From: Symbiodinium kawagutii
Lineage: Eukaryota > Sar > Dinophyceae > Suessiales > Symbiodiniaceae
Assembly (NCBI GenBank): GCA_009767595.1
Contig: VSDK01025611.1
Location: 262,374-326,373 of the forward strand
Direction of reading: 5' to 3'
Length of the DNA stretch: 64,000 bases
The notes under the pieces are model-generated. The model saw only the letters and a program-made list of their open reading frames with translations, ran no database searches and was not told where the DNA came from. A program made the translations under genes and the position numbers. Below, piece by piece: positions 28,501 through 41,600 of this stretch (within the stretch, counting starts at the first letter, position 1; every line of letters starts with the position of its first letter).

Positions 28501-31500
28501 TGGTTTCATTTCGGGATCAAGTATTGATTAGATAATCTACCATATAGGTGCTATGTACCCACCACAGCTTGCACCATCTGAGGAGATTGAAACCATCAAT
28601 GTGCCAGTGAGAAGTCCGAAACCACCACACTGTGTTTCCATGGCGTCCTATCCAATCATTCATCCACACCGAGTTCTGGCATATCTCTTCAACGATGTTG
28701 GCTTACAAATCTCAACCTCAGAAGTTCAAGAGTTTTGGTCGCACCACCGTTCAGTTGGTGAACCTTGGGCGTTACAAAGTCCATGCACCTCTGAACACAT
28801 TCCCCTTGGATTGCACGGCGATGCTGCCCGTCTTTGGACCCAATATAAGGTGGAAAAAGTAGTAGCTGTTTGGATGAACATCATACACTTCAGACCGGTT
28901 TCTTCTCGACACAGCCGGTTTCTGTTGTTCTCTTGCCCTGACAGCGTCATGGTGAAGAACAGGACTCTCAACAGGGTCTGGCGCCGCTTGGTCTGGTCAT
29001 TCGAAGCGGCGTACACCGGGATTAATCCTACACTTGGGGAAGGTGGCCGGCCATTGAAAGGGGGTGATCTTGCACGTGCTGGAAAGCCCATCACGTCATC
29101 GCATCTCAGATTTGCCCTGTGCGAATTGAGGGGTGATTGGGAATGGCACAGAGATGTGTGGCGTTTCAATGCCAGCTGGAAAGCAGTAAACACATGCTTC
29201 AAGTGTCCCGCTCAACTCAACGGAGATTATTCGATGTTATACCACACCATTGGGGATGATTGCGGCTGGATTCAGCAAGAGTACAGCTTGGAGGGATTCA
29301 TTGCTCATCGCCTCAAAGACAGACACCTGTGTGACTTGAAACTGGAAACTTCATTAGTTGTTAGGGTTGACACCCCTAACGCCCCTAAGGTGGTGGTTCT
29401 ATTTTTTGAAAATATAACCTAACATATAACACATAGTCATCAAAATCTTGGATCTGATTTGGTACCCTGGTCCCACCCCATTGTGGGCTTTAAGGTCCTC
29501 TATTGACTTTGACCGGCTTCCATGTTGGGTGCCTGAAGTGGTGTGTTATGCACGTTCTCAATTTGGGCATGCTCTTTGCTGTAAATGCTGGATCGTTGCC
29601 CCTTGCCATATCTAGCAGAGTTTTCCTCCATCCCTGTCAGTTTCAGCCGGGCCACTTTTTGGACCATGTCGATTTGTAGACTTCCAGAAAGTCCTTTGGC
29701 CACAGGGCCCTGATGTTGTACCGCAGGCTTCTACTTGCTGAAGATCTTCAATGGTTTGGGGGTGGCAGCTTCCAGGACCAACTGGATGTCGCATATGCGA
29801 GGTTCTGCAGCTACTGCAAGGCCAATCGCATCAAACAAAGCCAACCACCGTTTACTGAAAAAATGGTTACCTGGCAGCCTTTCCATTGACCCCTCAATGT
29901 TTTCGGCTTAATGCTTCACAATTTAGTGCGCTGCTTCCCTTGTAATGAACCAAAATTGATGTTGTGACCATGCAAGGTAAGAAAGAAAAATGGCAAAGAT
30001 ATTATGATCTGCAAAGCCTGGAATGGAAGATGTGTTTTGGCATGGTTATCGGATACCTTGGTACGCGCCCTCGAAATTCACTGTGGCAACGGCCTTCTGA
30101 CTTTAACGACTTCATGCACGACGCTTGAATCGCTTCTTCATCATGGCTTTGGATTTGTTCATTTTTAACTCACTATGATATAGTGGCCAAACCACAGCAA
30201 CATAAGTATGCATGCATACTTTCAACATTTTGCACCGGTGATGTGATTTAAGTACCAATCTTGCATTCACTCACAAGTGAAATTCACATCACCAATTTGC
30301 TACCAATCTTGGATTCACTCACATGTGAAATTCACATCACCAATGTGTTACCAATCTTGGGTTCACTCACATGTGAAATTCACATCACCAATTTGTTTTC
30401 ATTGATTGGCTTTTGGTATTCCAATGATATCCAAGAAACACCTTGCTAACTGCCCACCCCAACGAACACCGTCAAATCCATTCTCCTTGAGGAACGCCTT
30501 GGCCAAGTTCTTCAGTTTGACAGAGGCCCACGGCCGCTTTTTGAGGCTCGTCCGCATTGAAGCGCTAGATTTGGTTGAGCTATTATTTCTTCAATTATCT
30601 AGTTTATCAATGTGAACCCCTTTGGTGGTCAAGACGGGTTGAGTCATCCTTTGGCTTTGGTTTGTTAAGTCGCTCCAACTTGGGATAAGCTGGTATTCCA
30701 AAGAAAGAATTAATCATGGTTGATTAACCTGGTTGACTATGGGAGTACCAATTTGTATTCGATAAGTTCTAGCTTGGTATTCTATCAGGTTACCCCGTTA
30801 GTTGAAAAAGTCACAGTCAATAAGACAAAAACTCCCGATAATTCTATCCGCCTAATTATAGCATATGCTGTGCTTTCAAGTAAGGCCATGCGGTGCAAGA
30901 TTTAAACACCTATAGGGGTGTGGCGTGTCCCTCAGGAGCCAGCACGCGGCGGACGCTTTGCACGATGCTGGAATGCGATTTCTGCAAACCTACAAAGCTC
31001 TTTGCTGGGAACACATCAGGCTCCGGCGTGAGCTTATTTCTGCATTTGTGTGATTTGTTATCCCTAGCCTTCCAGAGACCGATTAAACCATTATAATGGT
31101 TCCAATCATTAGATCATGATTCATCAAGAAATTGTGTTCCAGGTTGGGCAAAAAACGCTGGGAGATGGTGCCGAAGTACCATGTGGCAAGGCTGCAAAAA
31201 GTTTCACTTGAGGACAACTTTCAACCTGTGGTAGTGCAGCCTACTGTGCGGGGAATTACGCAGTGTATGGTTTTCGTTCCATATATTTCGGTCTGTGCCA
31301 TATGTTGACCAGTGTTTCTGCAAGGTAATGGCCCACATTTGCCTGGACATCAAAAGGTACAGTGCCTCACATGCATTGTGCACCTTGTTTTCTGCTGAGT
31401 GCTTGTGCGTGCACGCAAGTATTTTCTTGGATTTGGCATATTTGGACATGGTCCTGTTATTGACTTGGTGGCCTGAGGAACTAACCCTAGATTTACTCAT

Positions 31501-31853
31501 ACGTACCTCGACGAGGACAATATGAGGTGGTTGAAGAGCAACTGGCAGGCAAAAAAAAGTGCAGAGGACCTCCAAAAAATACGGGGTAGATGAATATATT
31601 TTTTGGCTGGGGTTGCACTATGTAAAATGCTTGTTGGTTCCTAGCTGTTTTTTTCAAGAAACAAATTCTTTTAAGAACAACGTTGGTCTTGGTTCAGCAT
31701 GAGTTTTATGAGTTTTGGAACAAATGCTTGATGTAGCTAAGGCATTTGCTCTCGTGCGCACCCGACCCATCGTCATCGATGGCTCTTGCAATGTACCAAG
31801 TTGAGGCCTTCAAACGACACACCCAAGAAGTGGTCAATGGTGGGTGATTTGAA

Positions 31854-31942
<89 letters not shown>

Positions 31943-34900
31943 GTGCAAGACCTCCAAAAAACACGACCGGTTGTTTTTGCATCCGCTATGCACAGGCTCT
32001 TTACAATGAAGTATCGAGTTGCTCGCCAAAGGAGCCTTATCTATCGATAGAATGTCAATCCTTATCGTTGTATTGTTGTATGCGCTCATGGCATTCAACT
32101 GGGTCAATGACTGTGTGACTGGAATGCTTACTTTCTTTGTGATTTGCCCATTTGCCAAGGACACGTGGCAAATTCATGAAGCGATGAAGCGATGATGTGG
32201 TGATGTGCAGCATAGTGCGGCGATCTGTGAAAGGAAAAAAACAATGGCTTAATTGAAGCGCGTGCAACATGTTCTGTGCAAGGATGAACCGTGAATGACC
32301 GTGAATGAACAAAGACCATTTCTACCAAATGAAGAATAGTCTTTCATACAAAGACCATTGTTTAAATAGTCTTTGGAAGGCTAGGGTATATATATATTTA
32401 TATACATATATAAATATATATAAATAAATATAAATATATATATATATATATATTTGATTATATTAGCGGATACGAATCGTGGAAACATGGAAATGGCGCT
32501 TTGATGGTGGAATGGTATCATTATGTAGCGGCTGCTCATGGCCAACAAAGAACACATTGAAGCACTGCAGGTTGCCTACGTACACCACAAACATGGCCTT
32601 AGCACACCCCGAGTTGGGCCACATTCTTCCCTATCAAATCCTAAAAGCGCTGTAGGTTGCCATTCTACACCCCCAACATGGCCCAAGTGGACCCCAAGTT
32701 GAGCTTTGCACTTGTGTTTGGATGCGACATTGCTCCCTATAAGCGTGCAGGTTGCCAACCTACACCCCCAACATGGCCCAAGTGGACCCCAAGTTGAGCT
32801 TTGCACTTGTGTTTGGATGCGACATTGCTCCCTATAAGCGTGCAGGTTGCCAACCTACACCCCCAACATGGTCCAACTGGACCCCAAGTTGAGCTTTGCA
32901 CCCCTGTTTGCATGGGACGTTGAGCCTGTTCAGGGTCACGCCCATAGGATGAACATGGCATGCTTCGATAGTCCACCTGCCGCTGTCCTTCTGAAAGAGC
33001 CGTTCTTTGTCAGCGATGCGTTTCACCTGGGCATGAGCCAGGTCCCAGGGTCAACCCCCAACCAGCCACGAGTGTTTCTATTGGGCTTAGCCAGGTTCAA
33101 CCAGGATCTGGGCCTAACAAGATTGACCAGCACCAACCTGGAGGGGCCACCTTGTTACAGCGACCATGTTCAATAAAAATTGGAGAGTCACTGAACTGTT
33201 GGGATGCTCCATCCCCTCATTTTGGGATAGCTGTGAATGGGATACATCAACCATGCTGGCATCCAGAAACCAGTCAGCATCAGCTTGTATAATGATCAAC
33301 CGGCATATTGTTGCGACTGATAAGTAATGATCAACAAACACACTGTTGACAATAATGCTGCCGACAGTGTTCAAACATGTTTGGGTTGGCATCGACCCGG
33401 AACAGTATGTTAAAAAAAACCCTAACAGGCTGGCTATGAAGGACGAATCTAAGCATTTCCAAGCGAACGATCGGTCCCAGCAAGAGTGGTCACTGCCAAC
33501 TTCATCCATTTCTGACTGCCAGTTGTGGGGCGGCACTACCTCTTTCCCATGTTTGGGTGTGACTGCCTGTGCCTCAAAACATCATGAGCCCACCGACCCA
33601 ACACCAACCAACACCTGCACCCCCCCACCTGCCAACCTGCCAAACCAACTAGGCAACCAATCCCAACAGGACAGAGGTCCAAGAAACCGTGTCCTCCAGA
33701 CTCTTGTAGTTCATCTCTGGCGTTTCCGTGACCTGCTTGGATGATCATCCCACTGAATAATTGGCTTGCAACCATGGTTGGTAACCTTTTTATCAATGGT
33801 ATAACCCACTTAGGGTAGTTACTAAGTACGGACGCTAACCAGTTCATCAGTGGGATGATCAGCCATGTGACAACGCTTAAGCTGCTTGACCTGTGTTGGT
33901 GATCCGATGATTGACAATTAAGGTGAATTGAGATGAAGGTTCACCCGACGGAAAAGCTGACCAAACGTTGAAATGGTAACACCTGGGCTTGCATTGGACA
34001 ACGCGTTGTTGAGATCCGTTGCGGTTTGCTCACACACCCCAAGTTGTGACAACTTTTACTGTAGGTGGGGCTGCCTCGTCGCTTTACCCCCACTGAACTA
34101 GTTTTGCCATGGAACATAAATGCTTGAAAAATAAACCCCGACAAGAAATCCAAAGGATCCTCAAAATAATCCATGGCAGTGGACATGTTCCTGGAGATTT
34201 TCTTTTGGCAAGTTTACCCTGCAGCAGCTAAATGATGCTATTTGGGTAGCACTATTCCTTACAAGGCGATTCAGCTTGAGTATCACCAAACTCTGCGCTG
34301 AATCCATTCTTTTTGAAGGATCTGCAGTGATCGGACCATCCATCTTCACCCCCCCAAGAAAATTAGTCACTGCCCGGAACAACTATAGTGATTGTGTGTA
34401 GGTCTTGGGATATTCACAAAAATACCGAGAAAAAACGGTGGTCATTTCTGATTGCGTACCAGGTGTTGACATCTTTGGCAGTAGCTAGTGGTGTGTAGCC
34501 AGCAATGAGCTCCAGTGTTCTACACCGTAGAAGCTCTGCCGCGGTTGGCCCAAACATTGAGCGACCATCAAGACAAGGTCACCAGCATCAGCATCAGCAT
34601 GCCTTAGGAAAGAGATCCTCCAGAAGATGCATGAACAATGGTACCTCAGAGGCACAGTCGCGGGCGCTCCATGTTGGGGGGCCTCTTGGGATAAGCCTCA
34701 CGGCATCGGGATGGGGTCAAATTTGCCCAATTATCCCCTTCACAAACCATGGTTCGGCGTCATCTGTATGAAAAAAGATGAATTTACCAGAGTTGATCAC
34801 TAATTGACAATTGTCTACCGATCGTTCACCCATCAGGTGGGTTGTTGGATTATTTTCTCATGAATAGTATTTACAGGCCTGAATCGCCTGCAAGTGCAAA

Positions 34901-37900
34901 ACTTGTGGCAGGGAGGTGGTAGGCCAAGCCGTGTCCACCAATGGAAGTAAAAAACGCAATGAAGGAATGATGCGGCTGTCCACGAATACTGGATGTGTAT
35001 GGGTTTGTCCATAGATGATGGTACCTACAAACCACGATTGGTAGGGAAACAAGTCATTGCTTAGGGAAGACCAATTTGGACTGTCCCGGCAGTAGCTCTG
35101 CAACAGCACCAGCACACGCTAACTGCCATTGATACTGCTTGTGAGGACTAAAACCAGCATGATGTAGATTGAAAAATCATGGACATGCTGCGTCTTGTCT
35201 GCAGCTTGTGCACCCCTACCTCCACAAAAATGCCAGTGCAAATCTTAAATTATTGTTTCCTTTCAAAATGTGATCAACAAAAACAAGGGATCTTTACCGT
35301 TCAATCAATGCTACTTGCGGGATGTGTGATGGCTATTTGACGGGTGGGTTCAACCCCTGTGAAAAAATGTCAACCAACCAACCATTGGTTCATACTGGGG
35401 AAAGAAAAAGATGCCAATCAAATCACCAACCAACTGCATTGATGATATTGGCACAGACCCACGTCCAGCAACCAAAGGATCACCCTGGACTGCATTGAAC
35501 AGTGCAGCTGAGTGTGCCACGTCATCTGCGACCAATTTGGACAAGTTCATATCGCGCACCTCCGCTAAGGGCAACTGGAAGGGATTGCCAGCAGTGAACA
35601 CTGATGGCTTGCCCTGGCCAGTATAACTAAGATTGTCCAATAATAATGGTTCATGGCCCATGGTGGTTGAGGATGGTTGGTCATTGTTGCTGTTGGCTGA
35701 TGATGGTTGTTTATTTGTGGATGGCTGGTAATGATTGATCATGATCATGATTGTTGATCACAACTGACAACTGTTGCATATGCTTGCTCATGATTGACAT
35801 CGATGAGTTACAAACCTTAATGACCAACAAGGACCGACACTTGAAACACAATGATTTCATCGCCACCTGCCAAAGGTTTAAGTCAACGAATCCGAATTCA
35901 TCTCGCCACCAGCTTGGTGAAAAAACTGCTGCGGTCAAGCGATGCTTTGCCAGCAAAGAACCATGGTGAGATAACAACCAAGCACACCATCCCTGGATAC
36001 AGCCCCATCCTATAGTTGCTTGAGTACTGATAGTAATCACCATGACTAACTGCCCCATGACCACCATTCATTGACTCATCACTGCCTGAAGTCAGATGTT
36101 TGGTTCAGGATGGTCATCCCGGAACGATGTCAACACGTCGTGAATGGCTCCTGAGGATCACGGCCGTTCGCATGAAGAGCATCTCTTCATCCGCTTCTCC
36201 GAGCTCACTTCGTTTCACGGAACCAGACCTCGGCTTCCAACAGAGTTGGTCACTCACAAGTCCCAACGGAGTTGACCACTACTAATCAGCAGTGGATTGG
36301 TCAGTGGATGGGTCAGTGGATTGGTGAATGATGCCACTAGTTCTACTCCAGTTGTGATGCTTGTTTGCTAGTGCTTTGAACTGGGCTGGTGGTTGGGACG
36401 GAACCAGGGCCTTCATAGTTCTCCAGAGGGGGAGCCAGTTGGAGCTACCAACGGTGCCCGTTCACCAAATCATAGATAAGGAGATCCAACAGTGCTACCA
36501 GCTGAACAGGGAAAAACCTTCAACAGCTGCATCAGCTTTTCAGGAAACCATCAGCCAGTGCTAGCAACAGGCTTGAGTTCTCGAGAATCGTTTCTGGCTG
36601 ATGGTCGCGGCTCCTGAGGGCCACTGATGACCACTCAGCCCCTTCCACTTGGCCCTGCGGCTGTCGCAGGACGCTCAAAATGTTGCGCAGACCGAAATCG
36701 TAGTGTCGCTGTTTGCCTGGCAGTGGAGGCTCAAGTGCCAAACATCCAGGTCACCATGCCACACATGCGCTGCGCAACATGGTGATAGACAAATGAATGG
36801 TTGTGTAGGTGATGAAGGCTGTAGGAAACCCTGAGGGAAACCTGAAAGAGGTGCTGGAACTATTCAGTGATCCACTATCCAGCGCGAACCTAGCAGTGGC
36901 TCTGCTAAGCTTGGGGCCACCAGCTAAACACAGCAACAAATCACCAGCATGTCCAGCCCAGCCATCAATGCCATCAACTTCTGCACGGAGTCCAGCAACT
37001 ATAATTGGTGGTTTCTTAAAGTTGGGTACCCCAAAACTGGTTGATTGTTTATCACTTAAAGAATAAAACGAGAATGATTAGGGGGTGCTCCTATTTTGAG
37101 AAACCACCAATTACCATGGATTGGTTGATCTATTGTTCCTTGTTCTTCTAAAAGATAATGACAATCGTCCAGGATTGATTAGAACCCCTGTCAGCATGTT
37201 GAACCATCCTTGCAACTAAGCATCACGTAGTCGTCATGATCGATAATCCCTCATGATATTGGCCATATCATGAGCTCACCACCATGACTAACCATCAAGG
37301 AGCCATCAGCATCAATGAACTCTCATCAACCATTAGTTGACTATCATTTAACCATCGATTTCCCCCTCTTTATAATTAAGGCAAATCATTTACCGTCCAT
37401 TAATCATTATCTGCCATTTGCCATGATTTAGAATCGCTGATCAATATTACCCCACACTGGATGCACCCAAACAAACTTCGCCACCAACTCCGTGGTCCCG
37501 ACTCAGTTGCTGCTCACAAAGTGCGTACAGGATGTTGAACCTGCAGCTGGAAAATGATGAATTCCCGGGTCATTGATGATGAATGATGGTGAATAATCAT
37601 GAATGAAGGTTTAATGAAGGGTTTGAAGCCCGGCCGGCTGAGTGCTGGGCTTCTTGGCGAGAGATTCCAATGCCACATATCCCACCTCAACTGAGCACGG
37701 CTCCGTGAAACCAGCTGTGCTACTGGTGTGCACTTCAAATAGGTGGTTTCTCGATTCAATAGCAAGCTCGACAATGCCAAGCAACCGAGGCCAACTTCAC
37801 CTTCATGATCGTCTCTCGGTTCCTGGGGTGAACAGCACCGATGGCACGGGATTCTTTCCACCATGAAATGTGGCATGCATTGAACATCCCAATGTTGCGT

Positions 37901-38532
37901 GATGTGGACTTGGTGGGTTGGGAACTGCTCACCACCTCAGGACTAACACTCACTAAGAGTCTGCCTATGTTGGCTGAACACATCATTGTTTGGTGCCGAG
38001 CCCAAGCTGGTATACGAGGGTCCAGGGGAAAACCATTGGCCAACACTTGGGCTTCTTCTACTACCCAACCCCTCACCCCCATCGAACTGAGCCATGTGGG
38101 GTATGTGAAGCTGATGCCCATGTCGGCTTGGTGTTCCCCACAGGACATGGCAGGTTTAGCCCTGGCAGCGGCAAAGAACCAGCAGCTTGTGGTGAGGTGA
38201 TCTGTGGCACCGGCGAATGATCATCCCAGCGATGTGTGTGTTGAAACCCTGCAGAAGACCCTGGCTATGGAAGTGAAAAGAATCAGCATGGCAACGTCCA
38301 GCAAAAACCAATCACCAGCTTACTGTAAGATCATCTCAAGGATGGTAGGGGGTCATTGTTCTGTTGGGAAATGTTTGCGGGCAAAGCTTAAGGGTTTCTG
38401 AGGCCACAACTGATACAGAAAATCACCCAGCTGATTTGATCTGGGAAAAATCAAGTACAGGCAATGAACCGTGACTCTATATAATGGTGGCAAGCCACTT
38501 TGGATGCAAACGATGGATGATGCAAACGATGG

Positions 38533-38604
<72 letters not shown>

Positions 38605-41600
38605 GTGCTGGATGGATGGGTGATGATGATGATGATGATGATGATGATGAGGATGACGATGACGATGACGATGATGATGATGATGATGATGATGGTGGTG
38701 GATGGAGGGTTGATGATGATGATGATGATGATGATGACGATGACGATGACGATGATGATGATGATGATGATGATGGTGGTGGATGGAGGGTTGATGATGA
38801 TGATGATGATGATGATGACGATGACGATGACGATGATGATGATGATGATGATGATGGTGGTGGATGGAGGGTTGATGATGATGATGATGATGATGATGAC
38901 GATGACGATGACGATGATGATGATGATGATGATGATGGTGGTGGATGGAGGGTTGATGATGATGATGATGATGATGATGACGATGACGATGACGATGATG
39001 ATGATGATGATGATGATGGTGGTGGATGGAGGGTTGATGATGATGATGATGATGATGATGACGATGACGATGACGATGATGATGATGATGATGATGATGG
39101 TGGTGGATGGAGGGTTGATGATGATGATGATGATGATGATGACGATGACGATGACGATGATGATGATGATGATGATGATGGTGGTGGATGGAGGGTTGAT
39201 GATGATGATGATGATGATGATGACGATGACGATGACGATGATGATGATGATGATGATGATGGTGGTGGATGGAGGGTTGATGATGATGATGATGATGATG
39301 ATGACGATGACGATGACGATGATGATGATGATGATGATGATGGTGGTGGATGGAGGGTTGATGATGATGATGATGATGATGATGACGATGACGATGACGA
39401 TGATGATGATGATGATGATGATGGTGGTGGATGGAGGGTTGATGATGATGATGATGATGATGATGACGATGACGATGACGATGATGATGATGATGATGAT
39501 GATGGTGGTGGATGGAGGGTTGATGATGATGATGATGATGATGATGACGATGACGATGACGATGATGATGATGATGATGATGATGGTGGTGGATGGAGGG
39601 TTGATGATGATGATGATGATGATGATGACGATGACGATGACGATGATGATGATGATGATGATGATGGTGGTGGATGGAGGGTTGATGATGATGATGATGA
39701 TGATGATGACGATGACGATGACGATGATGATGATGATGATGATGATGGTGGTGGATGGAGGGTTGATGATGATGATGATGATGATGATGACGATGACGAT
39801 GACGATGATGATGATGATGATGATGATGGTGGTGGATGGAGGGTTGATGATGATGATGATGATGATGATGACGATGACGATGACGATGATGATGATGATG
39901 ATGATGATGGTGGTGGATGGAGGGTTGATGATGATGATGATGATGATGATGACGATGACGATGACGATGATGATGATGATGATGATGATGGTGGTGGATG
40001 GAGGGTTGATGATGATGATGATGATGATGATGACGATGACGATGACGATGATGATGATGATGATGATGATGGTGGTGGATGGAGGGTTGATGATGATGAT
40101 GATGATGATGATGACGATGACGATGACGATGATGATGATGATGATGATGATGGTGGTGGATGGAGGGTTGATGATGATGATGATGATGATGATGCTGCTG
40201 CTGCTGCTGCTGATCATGTGCACGGCTTCCCACCTCATCGGATGCCAACCCACAGTCATCCATGGCAGCTGCCCAGCTTTTCTCAGAATGGCAAACTGCA
40301 GCGCCTGTAGCCCGGCCAAACCCCAGCTTCCGAGCCCTCCACCAAATCGCGGACGTGATGAGCTGCACTGCGGGGGTTCAGAATGCCCGCCGCGATGGTC
40401 AAGTTGGAGTCGGCGTGCACGAAGGCATCGCACTCAGCCAGCAGCAGGGCGTCAATCAAACAATCCTCACGGACATGGGCGTTGACGGTTGAGAATGGTT
40501 AAGTAACAGGCTTCTTGAGATCCATGTAACCTGTCAAAGGTGAACCCCTGGGCGTTTACAATCCTCAAACGGAACTAGGTCATGATGGTCACCAGGGAGC
40601 AACGGCTGATAGCAAAACGGATGAGTTGGTTGGTGAGTACAAATCTACTTAGTTGGTCAGTACAAATCTACAACCATGGATGTCACCATGATGAAAGATT
40701 CCAAAAGGTATTGCCATGATGTAGTTGGTGAGTCGTCGGATATCTTGCAAAGGCTACCATTGGTACTGTTGATGGCTCATGATTGATACTGCACAGCAGT
40801 CAATACTTAGTGATCAGTACTGGGCCATATCACCAATGTTTTCCACATTTCAGACAGGCGCTTACAAAGTTCCAGGTGATTTTTACCAGAAGGTTTCTGC
40901 ACAAAGCACGGTGATTTTCCATGCCTACGGCACATCACTGGAGTGGAACAGTTGAATCCACCAGCACAACCCGGGTCCTCCGCATCAGCGAGCGTGAGCC
41001 GCTCCTGCTGCCCATGGACCTCCAGGGGTAACTTCTGATCGTTGATGCCACCTGAAGCTGTGGTTCAAACCGCCGAGGATCGGTTTCAGGCCTGGCGGGC
41101 CTCAAAGATTTTCTTGGTCTGTGTCCAGGGTGGTACCTGCTATGGTAACCTGAGACATTCTCAGCAGGTCCATGCTTCTTGATGGCTTCAGTAGGTCAAA
41201 CTGGAGATGGGTTTGTCCACGTCCATGGTGGTACCTACTAAGCATGTAAGCCACTGTTGATAAGGAAGCCATCAGTTTTGGCGGTACACCGTTTTTGGAC
41301 AAACCCAAATGGAGAATCACCATGTTGGAAAACTTCATGAACCATCCATAAATGAGGGGTTTTCCATTGTCAGGTTAATCTACTGGAGGGTACCCTATGC
41401 CTGGTTTCTTAAGGTTGGAAACCAATGGTAGTGGTTGAGTAATGCTTGTCCTGGGTTGCTAACAGTTTGATATGTTTGATATGGAGAACGACCATTTTCA
41501 AGAAGGGCTGGTTCTCTACATCGGTGTCGGTTCAAACCAGGGAATTTCTTGCTTTGGCGCCATGTCATGTATAACAAAAAGTCTGCCATCAAAAAGCTGT

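Noticed and set aside
31706-32164. Poly-Gln, poly-Val, poly-Leu and poly-Thr frames
   Set aside because: Products of the GTT microsatellite with no supported coding context.
38353-40485. Open frames of 608-671 codons (poly-Asp, poly-Met, poly-His, poly-Ile)
   Set aside because: All are by-products of an 81-base minisatellite whose period is a multiple of three; none has a plausible protein outside the repeat.
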